A stretch of DNA of 64,000 nt, taken from contig NZ_LJRO01000384.1 in NCBI RefSeq assembly GCF_001401155.1, forward strand, positions 152,418 to 216,417, given 5' to 3'. Made by a program: the position numbers and the translations under genes. The DNA is from Pseudomonas tremae (GTDB lineage: Bacteria > Pseudomonadota > Gammaproteobacteria > Pseudomonadales > Pseudomonadaceae). The notes below the pieces were generated by a model. The model made no database searches. It was given only the letters and a program-made list of their open reading frames with translations, and was not told the DNA's origin. Shown piece by piece: positions 54,118 to 62,413 of this stretch; the first letter of the stretch is position 1, and the number at the start of each line of letters is the position of its first letter.

Positions 54118-55189
54118 ACGGCAGAATGTCCTGCTCACGCCCGTCGCGGACTTTGACGGCCCAGTCCGGGTCGACCAGCAGCGCCCGCCCTACCGCCACC
54201 AGGTCGAACTCGTCGTTGCCCAGCCGCTCAAGCAGGTTTTCGAGACTGGCTGGCTGGGCGACCTTGTCAGTGTTGACCATAAACTGCAGAAATTCGCCAT
54301 CCAGCCCTACGCTACCAACGGTGATGGTCGGCTTGCCGGTCAGCTTGCGTGTCCAGCCTGCCAGATTCAATTCGGAGCCTTCGAATTCAGGCTCCCAGAA
54401 ACGTCGGGTAGAACAATGGAAGATATCCACGCCTGCCTCAGACAATGGCTGAAGAAATTCGCCCAACGCTTCAGGTGTCTGCACCAGACGCGCGGTGTAG
54501 TCCTGCTGCTTCCACTGTGAGAAACGGAAGATGATCGGATAATCAGGCCCTACAGCCGCGCGCACGGCCTTGATCAGCTCGATGGCGAAACGCGAACGGT
54601 CGCCCAGGCTGCCGCCGTACTCATCAGCGCGCTGATTGCTGCCCTCCCAGAAGAACTGATCAACCAGATAACCATGAGCGCCATGGATCTCCACACCATC
54701 CATGCCAATAGCCTTGGCATCGGCTGCCGCCTGGGCGAAAGCAGAGACAACTTCATCGATGTCCTGTTTGCTCATGCCATGCACCAGTACCTGACCGTCC
54801 TTGATTTTCTCCATCGGTCCATAAGCAGGCACGCTGCCATCCGGCTCTGTGCCGAGACGACGAACCGCGCCCACATGCCAGAGCTGCGGTACGATCTTGC
54901 CGCCCTCGGCATGGACAGCGTCGACCACTTTTTTCCAGCCGGCCAAGGGCGCCTCACCGAAAAACTGCGGAACGTTCGGGTAGCCGTTGGAAGCCTTGTG
55001 ATTGATCGTCGTGCCTTCGGTCACGATCAGGCCAACCCCTGCCGCCGCTCGACGCCGGTAGTATTCGACCACATCGGAATTGGGCACATGCCCCGGCGAG
55101 AACGACCGGGTCATCGGCGCCATCACCACCCTTGAAGACAACTCAAGACTGCCCAGACGAAAAGGTGTGAACAAGGCTTCTGCCGACAT
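54086..55189 (-). CDS. Old-yellow-enzyme alkene reductase (NemA-like)
   Basis: This 367-residue FMN/NADPH enzyme begins 'MSAEALFTPFRLGSLELSSRVVMAPMTR' (read in parts), with 'EIHGAHGYLVDQFF', 'PIIFRFSQWKQQDY' and 'DLVAVGRALLVDPDW'. It reduces activated alkenes, nitroesters or N-ethylmaleimide. The ATG at 55189 is favoured over a start 4 codons earlier. Its 3' end overlaps the glycosyltransferase. Confidence 0.92.
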   Translation of the reverse strand: MSAEALFTPFRLGSLELSSRVVMAPMTRSFSPGHVPNSDVVEYYRRRAAAGVGLIVTEGTTINHKASNGYPNVPQFFGEAPLAGWKKVVDAVHAEGGKIVPQLWHVGAVRRLGTEPDGSVPAYGPMEKIKDGQVLVHGMSKQDIDEVVSAFAQAAADAKAIGMDGVEIHGAHGYLVDQFFWEGSNQRADEYGGSLGDRSRFAIELIKAVRAAVGPDYPIIFRFSQWKQQDYTARLVQTPEALGEFLQPLSEAGVDIFHCSTRRFWEPEFEGSELNLAGWTRKLTGKPTITVGSVGLDGEFLQFMVNTDKVAQPASLENLLERLGNDEFDLVAVGRALLVDPDWAVKVRDGREQDILPFSREALTTLV

Positions 55190-55375
55190 GCGGAACTCCA
55201 AGGGGAAAAGAGTCTATGACTACCAGCGGAACGCGCCAGAGTAAGACGCGCAGGGTATCGCTGGGCGTATGCAGTGGCCCAGTACTATTGATTTAGATGA
55301 TTTTGGTTCAGAAGCCGGTATGACCGGTATGAGTAGGTCAGTCGGGCGAGCAGGATTGCCTTCCCGACCAGGTAT

Positions 55376-55864
55376 TCAGCTGTGCGCCAAGGCCTTTTCG
55401 ATCGCCTGGATCACGGCAGCATCGTCTGGTGGTGTGCGTGGCGAGAAACGTGCGCTGACACCACCATTCTTGCCAACCAGAAACTTTTCGAAGTTCCAGG
55501 TGATATCCCCTGGAAATTCGGCCCCCTCGCCTGCCAGCAAACGGTAAAGCGAATGCCGATTTGGCCCGTTGACTTCGAGCTTTTCGCCCAACGGGAAGGT
55601 CACGCCATAGTTGAGCTGGCAGAATTCGGCAATTGCCTGCTCGGTACCCGGTTCCTGTCCGGCGAACTGGTTGCAGGGCAGCCCCAATATCACCAGCCCC
55701 TTGTCCTTGTACTGCTGATACAGGTTTTCAAGCGCCGCGTACTGAGGTGTAAGCCCGCATTTGGAGGCAACGTTGACCACCAGAACAACTTTGTTCTTGA
55801 AATCAGCCAGTGGCAGTTCCTGACCACCCAGCGCCTTCAATTTGATGTCGTGAAAAGCACTCAT
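55376..55864 (-). CDS. Glutathione peroxidase-family protein
   Basis: This 162-residue thiol peroxidase has 'VNVASKCGLTPQY' with catalytic C36, 'LGLPCNQFAGQEPGTE' with the conserved Gln, and 'ITWNFEKFLVG' with the Trp. The Cys form uses thioredoxin or glutathione to reduce peroxides. It is a single gene between the OYE gene and slyD. Confidence 0.95.
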   Translation of the reverse strand: MSAFHDIKLKALGGQELPLADFKNKVVLVVNVASKCGLTPQYAALENLYQQYKDKGLVILGLPCNQFAGQEPGTEQAIAEFCQLNYGVTFPLGEKLEVNGPNRHSLYRLLAGEGAEFPGDITWNFEKFLVGKNGGVSARFSPRTPPDDAAVIQAIEKALAHS

Positions 55865-55993
55865 GAGAACCTCTTTTGAAACAAGTAGCCCTCGGCCACA
55901 ACTTTAAAAGGCACCCTGGCCGAACGCGTAACGAAATCGTCATCGCAGAACAGCCAGGGCGCCTTTTCAGTGACCTGAGCCTGACAGCAAAAA

Positions 55994-56479
55994 TCAGTGC
56001 TGATGGCCGCCTTCACCGTGAACGTGGCCATGAGCCATTTCTTCTTCACTGGCGTCGCGAATGGCCACGACCTTCACGTCGAAGTTCAGGCGCTGACCAG
56101 CGAGCGGGTGGTTGCCGTCAACGGTAACATCATCACCGTCCAGATCACGAATGGTCACGATCTGCATCTGGCCATCGGGTGCCGATGCATGGAACTGCAT
56201 GCCGACTTCCAGTTTGTCGACACCTTCGAACATGCTGCTGCTCAGGGTGCTGACCAGTTCGGCGGAATATTCACCGTAGGCATCTTCTGGTTCGACGGCA
56301 ACTTTCAGTTCGTCACCGACGTCCTTGCCTTCAAGGGCTTTTTCGAGGCCCGGGATGATGTTGCCTGCACCTTGCAGGTAAACCAGCGGCGCACCACCGG
56401 CAGAGCTGTCGATGACCTCACCAGCGTCGTTGGTCAGGGTATAGTCAATGGAGACAGCCTTATTGGCGGCGATCGGCAT
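55994..56479 (-). CDS. slyD: FKBP-type peptidyl-prolyl isomerase SlyD
   Basis: This 161-residue PPIase/chaperone has 'AVSIDYTLTNDAGEVIDSS', 'GAGNIIPGLEKALEGKDVGDEL' (read in parts) and a C-terminal His-rich metal-binding tail 'HGHVHGEGGHQH'. It helps Ni metabolism and folding. It is a single gene, divergent from pta with a 394-bp gap. Confidence 0.93.
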   Translation of the reverse strand: MPIAANKAVSIDYTLTNDAGEVIDSSAGGAPLVYLQGAGNIIPGLEKALEGKDVGDELKVAVEPEDAYGEYSAELVSTLSSSMFEGVDKLEVGMQFHASAPDGQMQIVTIRDLDGDDVTVDGNHPLAGQRLNFDVKVVAIRDASEEEMAHGHVHGEGGHQH

Positions 56480-56873
56480 GGGGACAAGACCTTTTGCTTA
56501 AGATTGAAGAATGATCAAGTTTAACCAAGCCATCGCCCGAAAGCGAACGCAACTCTGACGGACGGCCCGGATTGGAAAGTTCAACTGTTTTCGATTGGAG
56601 ACAGGACGAGCAAGCCTGCTGAAATGCGCTACTGTCCTGCTGCCATATGCAGCGCCAACTTCAGTCGCAACGCTGGCAGGTGCCTGCTCCGATCCAGTAC
56701 CCGGTGCGCAGCGACAGGTGACTGGCAGGCCTTGCGATGCGGCAGTGTGCGAATGCCGCAGATAACGATAATCTTGCCGACGAGAATTCGCACCAGACGA
56801 TTTCCAGACTTTTTTGGCCAGCCGCTGTTCCATATCTGCTGCGCCCCTTGCACTGCCCAATCGAGAAGCCCGT
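56480..56873. other. Gap between slyD and pta (no ackA)
   Basis: In other Pseudomonas, as I recall, acetate kinase (ackA) lies here between slyD and pta. I see no intact ackA in the 394 bp; small open frames show no recognisable acetate-kinase motif. It probably holds promoters only. Confidence 0.5.
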
Positions 56874-58964
56874 ATGCAGACGTTTTTTATCGCCCCCACG
56901 GATTTTGGTGTGGGGTTGACCTCCATCAGCCTCGGCCTGGTGCGCACCCTGGAGCGCGCAGGCCTGAAAGTGGGCTTTTTCAAACCGATTGCCCAACCGC
57001 ACCCCGGTGACTTGGGGCCAGAGCGCTCGACCGAACTGATGGCCCGAACGCATGGGCTCAAGCCGCCCAAGCCTCTGGCACTGTCGCATGTCGAGCGCAT
57101 GCTGGGTGACGGTCAACTGGACGAGCTACTCGAAGAAATAATCAATCTTTATCAACAGGCAGCTGTCGGCAAGGATGTGCTGGTCGTCGAAGGCATGGTG
57201 CCGACTCGCAGCGCCAGTTACGCCGCTCGGGTCAACCTGCACCTGGCCAAGAGCCTGGATGCCGAAGTCATTCTGGTTTCGGCACCGGAAAACGAAGTGC
57301 TGACCGAGCTTTCGGGGCGGGTCGAACTGCAGGCCCAGCTGTTTGGTGGTCCCAAGGACCCGAAGGTGCTTGGCGTGATCCTCAACAAAGTCCGCACGGA
57401 CGAGAGCATGGCAGTTTTCGCCGCGCGCCTGAAAGACCACTCGCCGCTGCTGCGTAATGGCGATTTCCGGCTGCTGGGCTGCATCCCCTATCGCGCCGAA
57501 CTGAATGCACCGCGCACCCGCGACGTGGCCGAACTGCTCGGCGCGCAGGTACTGAACGCGGGTGACTACGACCAGCGACGCATGTCCAGAATCATTATCT
57601 GCGCGCGCACCGTGCTCAATACCGTCCCGCTGCTTAAGCCAGGTGTGCTTGTGGTCACGCCGGGCGACCGCGACGACATCATTCTGGCCGTGAGTCTGGC
57701 GGCCATCAACGGTGTCCCGCTGGCGGGCCTGCTGCTGACCAGCGATACCCTGCCCGACCCGCGCATCCTGGAACTGTGTCGGGGCGCGCTCCAGGCCGGT
57801 CTGCCGGTGCTGTCTGTCAGCACCGGCTCATATGACACGGCGAACCGCCTCAATCAGTTGAACAAGGAAATCCCTATCGATGACCGCGAACGCGCGGAAA
57901 ACATCACCGATTTCGTCGCCAGCCATCTGGATGCCGGCTGGCTGCACCAGCGTTGCGGCACCCCGCGCGAGCTGAGGCTGTCGCCTGCTGTGTTTCGCTA
58001 TCAGTTGATCCAGCGCGCACAGACGGCCAACAAGCGCATCGTCCTGCCGGAAGGCAACGAACCGCTGACCATTCAGGCTGCAGCAATCTGTCAGGCCCGC
58101 GGTATCGCTCGTTGCGTGTTGCTGGCCAGGCCCGAGGAAGTGCAGGCGGTGGCCAGGGCGCACGGTATCGAGTTGCCGCCAGGGCTCGAGATTCTGGACC
58201 CCGAGGTGATTCGCGAGCGCTATGTGGCGCCGATGGTGGAACTGCGCAAGAGCAAGAGCCTGAACGCGCCGATGGCCGAGCAACAGCTTGAAGACCCGGT
58301 GGTGATAGGCACAGTGATGCTCGCGCTCGACGAGGTCGACGGGCTGGTGTCAGGCGTTGTTCATTCCACCGCAAACACCATCCGCCCGGCCCTGCAACTG
58401 ATCAAGACCGCACCGGGCTGCACGCTGGTTTCCTCGGTGTTCTTCATGCTGTTTCCCGAGCAGGTGCTGATGTATGGCGACTGCATCATGAACCCGCACC
58501 CGAGTGCCAGCGAGCTGGCCGAAATTGCCCTGCAAAGTGCCGACTCGGCGACCGCGTTCGGCATCTCGCCGCGCGTGGCGATGATCAGCTACTCCAGCGG
58601 CAACTCGGCCAGCGGTGAAGAGGTCGAGAAGGTCCGTGAAGCGACTCAGCTGGCACGGGAAACCCGCCGTGATCTACTGATCGACGGGCCTCTGCAGTAT
58701 GATGCCGCAGCCAATGAAGACGTCGCCCGGCAACTGGCGCCGGACAGCCCGGTGGCAGGACGCGCGAATGTCTTCGTGTTCCCGGATCTGAATACCGGCA
58801 ACACAACGTACAAGGCGGTTCAGCGCAGTGCCGACTGCGTAAGCCTTGGGCCGATGCTGCAGGGGCTGCGCAAACCGGTGAACGACCTGCCCCGCGGCGC
58901 GCAGGTTGATGACATCGTCTACACCATCGCACTGACGGCCATACAGGCCGACACACTTTCCTGA
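56874..58964 (+). CDS. pta: Phosphate acetyltransferase Pta
   Basis: This 696-residue long-form Pta converts acetyl-CoA and phosphate to acetyl phosphate. An N-terminal P-loop-like part ('FFIAPTDFGVGLTSISLGLVR', split), a DRTGG domain ('LVVTPGDRDDIILAVSLAAI') and the C-terminal PTA_PTB domain ('ANKRIVLPEGNEPLTIQAA', 'DCIMNPHPSASELAEIAL') are visible. The start at 56874 fits the family; earlier frames are extensions. ackA is not adjacent. Confidence 0.95.
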   Translation: MQTFFIAPTDFGVGLTSISLGLVRTLERAGLKVGFFKPIAQPHPGDLGPERSTELMARTHGLKPPKPLALSHVERMLGDGQLDELLEEIINLYQQAAVGKDVLVVEGMVPTRSASYAARVNLHLAKSLDAEVILVSAPENEVLTELSGRVELQAQLFGGPKDPKVLGVILNKVRTDESMAVFAARLKDHSPLLRNGDFRLLGCIPYRAELNAPRTRDVAELLGAQVLNAGDYDQRRMSRIIICARTVLNTVPLLKPGVLVVTPGDRDDIILAVSLAAINGVPLAGLLLTSDTLPDPRILELCRGALQAGLPVLSVSTGSYDTANRLNQLNKEIPIDDRERAENITDFVASHLDAGWLHQRCGTPRELRLSPAVFRYQLIQRAQTANKRIVLPEGNEPLTIQAAAICQARGIARCVLLARPEEVQAVARAHGIELPPGLEILDPEVIRERYVAPMVELRKSKSLNAPMAEQQLEDPVVIGTVMLALDEVDGLVSGVVHSTANTIRPALQLIKTAPGCTLVSSVFFMLFPEQVLMYGDCIMNPHPSASELAEIALQSADSATAFGISPRVAMISYSSGNSASGEEVEKVREATQLARETRRDLLIDGPLQYDAAANEDVARQLAPDSPVAGRANVFVFPDLNTGNTTYKAVQRSADCVSLGPMLQGLRKPVNDLPRGAQVDDIVYTIALTAIQADTLS

Positions 58965-59026
58965 TACACACCGAGATGCCGCAGGACAGCCTGCGGCGCT
59001 CGACAACTTCCGGAGCACTGCCTGTC

Positions 59027-59944
59027 ATGGATTTCCTGCCTGCCCCACTGCGCGGCGTCATTGCTTCGCTGCTGTTGGCGCTGAACACCATCGTCTGTTG
59101 TTCGGTGCTGTTCGTGGTCGCCATCTTCAAGCTCTGCCTGCCCTTCTCCGCCGCCCAGCGTTTCACCGACTGGTTGATGAGCCACATCCATGAAACCTGG
59201 ATCGGCACCAACAATGCCTGGATCAGACTGCTTTGCCACACCCGCTGGCACCTGAGCGGCCTGGAAGGGCTGGATTACCAGCACTCGTATCTGGTCACCA
59301 GCAACCATCAGAGCTGGGTGGATATCATGGTGTTGCAGTACGTACTCAACCGGCGCATCCGCCCATTGAAATTCTTCCTCAAACAGGAACTGATCTGGGT
59401 GCCGGTGATTGGCCTGGCATGGTGGGCCCTGGGTTTTCCGTTCATGAAGCGCTACTCCAAAGCGTATCTGGCCAAGCACCCGGAAAAGAAAGGCAAAGAC
59501 CTGGAAACCACCCGCCGCACCTGCGCGAAGTTTCGTCATAACCCGGTAGGGATTTTCAACTTTGCAGAGGGCACACGCTTTACAGCCGGCAAACACGCGC
59601 AGCAACAATCGCCCTTCCGTCATCTGCTGAAACCGAAGGCTGGCGGCATTGCCTTTGTGCTTGATGCGATGGGCGAACAGCTGGCATCGATCATCAACGT
59701 GACCATCCACTACCCCGGCGGACAACCCGGTTACTGGGATCTGCTGTGCGGCAACGTGAAGGAAGTCGTCGCCCACTTCGAAGAAATCAAAATTCCGCAG
59801 GAGTTTCTAGGCAAAAACTACGACCAGGATGGCGAGTACCGTCTGGAATTCCAGCAGTGGATCAATGCATTGTGGGAAGAAAAAGACCGACTGCTGGACA
59901 GGCTGCACGAGCAGTACCCAGAGCATCGCGGCGCAGACGTGTGA
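59027..59944 (+). CDS. Acyltransferase (PlsC/YihG-like)
   Basis: This 305-residue membrane-bound acyltransferase has an N-terminal membrane segment ('GVIASLLLALNTIVCCSVLFVVAIF', split), the Hx4D motif in 'NHQSWVDIMV', 'FPEGTR-like' 'FAEGTRFT' and a helical C-terminus. It likely acylates lysophosphatidic acid or a related lipid. The ATG at 59027 is preferred to one 51 bp upstream. It is 62 bp after pta. Confidence 0.88.
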   Translation: MDFLPAPLRGVIASLLLALNTIVCCSVLFVVAIFKLCLPFSAAQRFTDWLMSHIHETWIGTNNAWIRLLCHTRWHLSGLEGLDYQHSYLVTSNHQSWVDIMVLQYVLNRRIRPLKFFLKQELIWVPVIGLAWWALGFPFMKRYSKAYLAKHPEKKGKDLETTRRTCAKFRHNPVGIFNFAEGTRFTAGKHAQQQSPFRHLLKPKAGGIAFVLDAMGEQLASIINVTIHYPGGQPGYWDLLCGNVKEVVAHFEEIKIPQEFLGKNYDQDGEYRLEFQQWINALWEEKDRLLDRLHEQYPEHRGADV

Positions 59945-59998
59945 CGTAGAGCGTCACCAAGAGCACTCCGCCCCCTGAGTGTAGGCCTGAACCGGCCC

Positions 59999-60062
59999 GT
60001 GCTCCGCGAGAGGCTGCAATTACAGAGGCGCTGCGTCCGCTCTGAGGCGAACGCAGCGGCGC
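59999..60062. repeat. REP-like palindrome
   Basis: CGCTGCGT (60029-60036) and ACGCAGCG (60051-60058) form an 8-bp stem within a GC-rich, repetitive extragenic element between the convergent acyltransferase and OmpA genes. It may act as a terminator. Confidence 0.6.
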
Positions 60063-60065
60063 GTG

Positions 60066-60755
60066 TCAGTACTGCTGGCCAGGGATCGGCTTGAGGTTGA
60101 CTTCTACGCGGCGGTTCTGGGCGCGGCCGTTGACGTCGGCGTTGCTGGCGATCGGTTGATCAGGCCCTGCACCGCGCACTGAAAGGTGAGTTTGATCGAC
60201 GCCTTGGGATGTCAGGTAGGTAGCCACGCTCTGGGCACGTTGCTGTGACAGGTCCATGTTGTGCTGACGGCTACCGGTGCTGTCGGTGTAGCCGACAATT
60301 TCAATGTTGTTCTGGTTGAACTGCTTCAGCGAGCTCGCCAGGTTGTTCAACGGCGAGTAGAAGCTGCTGGCAATCGCCGAAGAGTCGGTCGCGAAAGTGA
60401 TATTACCCGGCATGATCAGCTTGATCTGGTCACCCTGACGCTGCACCTCTACCCCGGTATTGGCCATGCTCTCACGCAATGCAGCTTCCTGCTTGTCTGC
60501 GTAATAGCCATAACCTGCGGAAGCAGCGCCCGCAACAGCGGCGCCGATCAATGCGCCCTTGCCACGATGGTTGTGGTCGATGGCCGCGCCAGCGACAGCA
60601 CCAGCCAATGCGCCAAGCCCACCGTATTTGGCTGTTTTGCTCATGCCACCGGAGCTTTGCGCCTGTCCTTGATTGTCATAGGGGTTGGATGTCGCACAGC
60701 CCGAAAGCATGGCAACGGCAGTGGCAACAATAATCAAACGACGCGAGGTAAACAT
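60066..60755 (-). CDS. OmpA-family lipoprotein (YiaD-like)
   Basis: This 229-residue outer-membrane lipoprotein has a lipobox 'AMLSGCATS' (Cys about residue 21), glycine-zipper helices ('GGLGALAGAVAGAAIDHNHRGKGALIGAAVAGAASAG', read in parts) and a C-terminal OmpA peptidoglycan-binding domain ('NIEIVGYTDSTGSRQHNMDLSQQRA' and 'NRRVEVNLKP', split). It probably anchors the outer membrane to the cell wall. It is a single gene. Confidence 0.92.
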   Translation of the reverse strand: MFTSRRLIIVATAVAMLSGCATSNPYDNQGQAQSSGGMSKTAKYGGLGALAGAVAGAAIDHNHRGKGALIGAAVAGAASAGYGYYADKQEAALRESMANTGVEVQRQGDQIKLIMPGNITFATDSSAIASSFYSPLNNLASSLKQFNQNNIEIVGYTDSTGSRQHNMDLSQQRAQSVATYLTSQGVDQTHLSVRGAGPDQPIASNADVNGRAQNRRVEVNLKPIPGQQY

Positions 60756-61204
60756 TCAGGAGCTCCTGGTTTTGACGAACGCTGGTAACCGGATTAGAGC
60801 ATGCCAACTGTCAAAAATTCCTTAACCCCGGCTGAACCGCCCGCCGTACGGGCTTTCAGGCCCCTATTGGCAGCAGCGAAGTGCTGGTCATCAGGGATCG
60901 GGGCGCCAGTCAGAGACCAGGACATTTGCGCAAGCATGCCATCTCAGAGACGTGCGCGCGTGGCGTTACATTGCGCAGAATGTGAAGCTTTCGAGGAGTG
61001 ATCGGCAGGCCGTAAATAGACATGATTTTTTACCTGACCGCCCCGTATACTGGCATTTTGAGATCGTCATGATCAGTGCACTCGGTGAGGTGAAATCATG
61101 TCTATCCATAACGGGCACACACTGCGCACACCCTCCGGCGGTCGGTTGCATACACGCTGTGTCGCACCTTGCACGCTCATGCCTCTGCACGCGGGTCCCT
61201 GATC
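60756..61204. other. Intergenic leader region before the HD-GYP gene
   Basis: This 449-bp gap carries no large ORF. A -10-like TATACT lies at 61046-61051. A short leader ORF with a good ribosome site (61098-61202) is described separately. Confidence 0.5.
61098..61202 (+). CDS. 34-aa leader ORF upstream of the HD-GYP gene (candidate)
   Basis: An ATG with a strong GAGGTGA ribosome site (about 8 bp upstream) opens a frame 'MSIHNGHTLRTPSGGRLH...' ending TGA at 61200-61202, two bases before the HD-GYP ATG. The HD-GYP gene itself lacks a good ribosome site, so this ORF may couple translation. Not proven to be expressed. Confidence 0.45.
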   Translation: MSIHNGHTLRTPSGGRLHTRCVAPCTLMPLHAGP

Positions 61205-62401
61205 ATGTTGAAAAAAATTCCCGTTAGCCAGCTTGTTCTGGGCATGCACATTCACAAATTCTGCCGTCGATTGACCAATGACCCTTTCTGGACGAGTCTG
61301 GTCGACGTCATGCTCGATGATCCCGAGGTGTTGAAGCGCATTAAAGCCTCGGGCACCAAGGAAGTCTGGATAGAAACCGGTAAATGTCGCGTCATCGAGC
61401 CACCTGCCGCCGGCGGTTCTTCCGAGCTTGAGACATTTGTGTCTGATACCGACCCGGTCAGCCTCGACAAGGAGGTGCTGCGCGCCCGGATGATCTGCGC
61501 AAAGGCAAGAGACGCGGTCATGCACATGTTCACCGAAGCCCGCATGGGCAAGGCGATGAACGCAGAAAACATGCAATTGCTGGTCGAAGAAATATCCAGC
61601 TCCATCTTGCGTCACCCCCATGCGCTGATCAGCCTGTCGCGCCTGAAGACGGCCGACGAATACACCTACATGCATTCAGTGGCCGTTTGCGCGCTGATGG
61701 TCGCACTGGCCAGGCGCATGGGCATGCCGGACGAACAGATACGTCAGGCGGGCGTGGCCGGTCTGATGCACGATGTCGGCAAGATGATGATTGACCCGGA
61801 CGTGCTCAACAAACCCGGGCGACTGACCCATGAAGAATTCGAGCTTATCAAGGCTCACCCGGAACTGGGTGTGGGCATCCTCAACAACAGTCAACCGGTC
61901 GCGGAAGCGGTGGTGGATGTGTGCCTGCATCACCATGAAAAAGTCGACGGCACAGGTTACCCACACGGCCTGCAAGGCGATCAGATCAGCATTTTTGCGC
62001 GTATGGGCGCGGTTTGCGATGTGTATGACGCCATCACCTCAGAACGCCCGTACAAAAAAGGCTGGGGCGTTGCCCATTCGATTCGCCAGATGGCCACCTG
62101 GAAAGGCCACTTTGATGAAGCGGTATTTCAAAGCTTCGTCAAGACCGTGGGTATCTACCCTGTCGGCACGCTGGTGAGACTGGAAAGCGGACGTCTGGGC
62201 ATAGTGATCGACCAGAGCGGCCAGTCCTTGCTGAAGCCGATCGTGAAGGTGTTCATGTCAGCTCATACCGGCAAGACTTTTGCGGCACAGATTCTTGATC
62301 TGGAGGACCCCGCAGAACACGACGTGATCGTTAAAATCGAGTTGCCCGCTGACTGGGGGCTGAAGAACATTGATGCAATGTGGGCAGGAAGCCCAAGCTG
62401 A
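61205..62401 (+). CDS. HD-GYP c-di-GMP phosphodiesterase
   Basis: This 398-residue protein has an N-terminal DUF3391 domain ('IPVSQLVLGMHIHKFCRR', split) and a C-terminal HD-GYP domain. The HD pair is H189-D190 in 'HDVGKMMIDPDVLNKPG', followed by 'HHEKVDGTGYP' with G251-Y252-P253. HD-GYP enzymes hydrolyse c-di-GMP. The ATG at 61205 follows a leader ORF by 2 bp. This protein could oppose c-di-GMP-driven polysaccharide synthesis such as the NfrB-like synthase, but that link is inference. Confidence 0.9.
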   Translation: MLKKIPVSQLVLGMHIHKFCRRLTNDPFWTSLVDVMLDDPEVLKRIKASGTKEVWIETGKCRVIEPPAAGGSSELETFVSDTDPVSLDKEVLRARMICAKARDAVMHMFTEARMGKAMNAENMQLLVEEISSSILRHPHALISLSRLKTADEYTYMHSVAVCALMVALARRMGMPDEQIRQAGVAGLMHDVGKMMIDPDVLNKPGRLTHEEFELIKAHPELGVGILNNSQPVAEAVVDVCLHHHEKVDGTGYPHGLQGDQISIFARMGAVCDVYDAITSERPYKKGWGVAHSIRQMATWKGHFDEAVFQSFVKTVGIYPVGTLVRLESGRLGIVIDQSGQSLLKPIVKVFMSAHTGKTFAAQILDLEDPAEHDVIVKIELPADWGLKNIDAMWAGSPS

Positions 62402-62413
62402 TCCGACCGTCCG

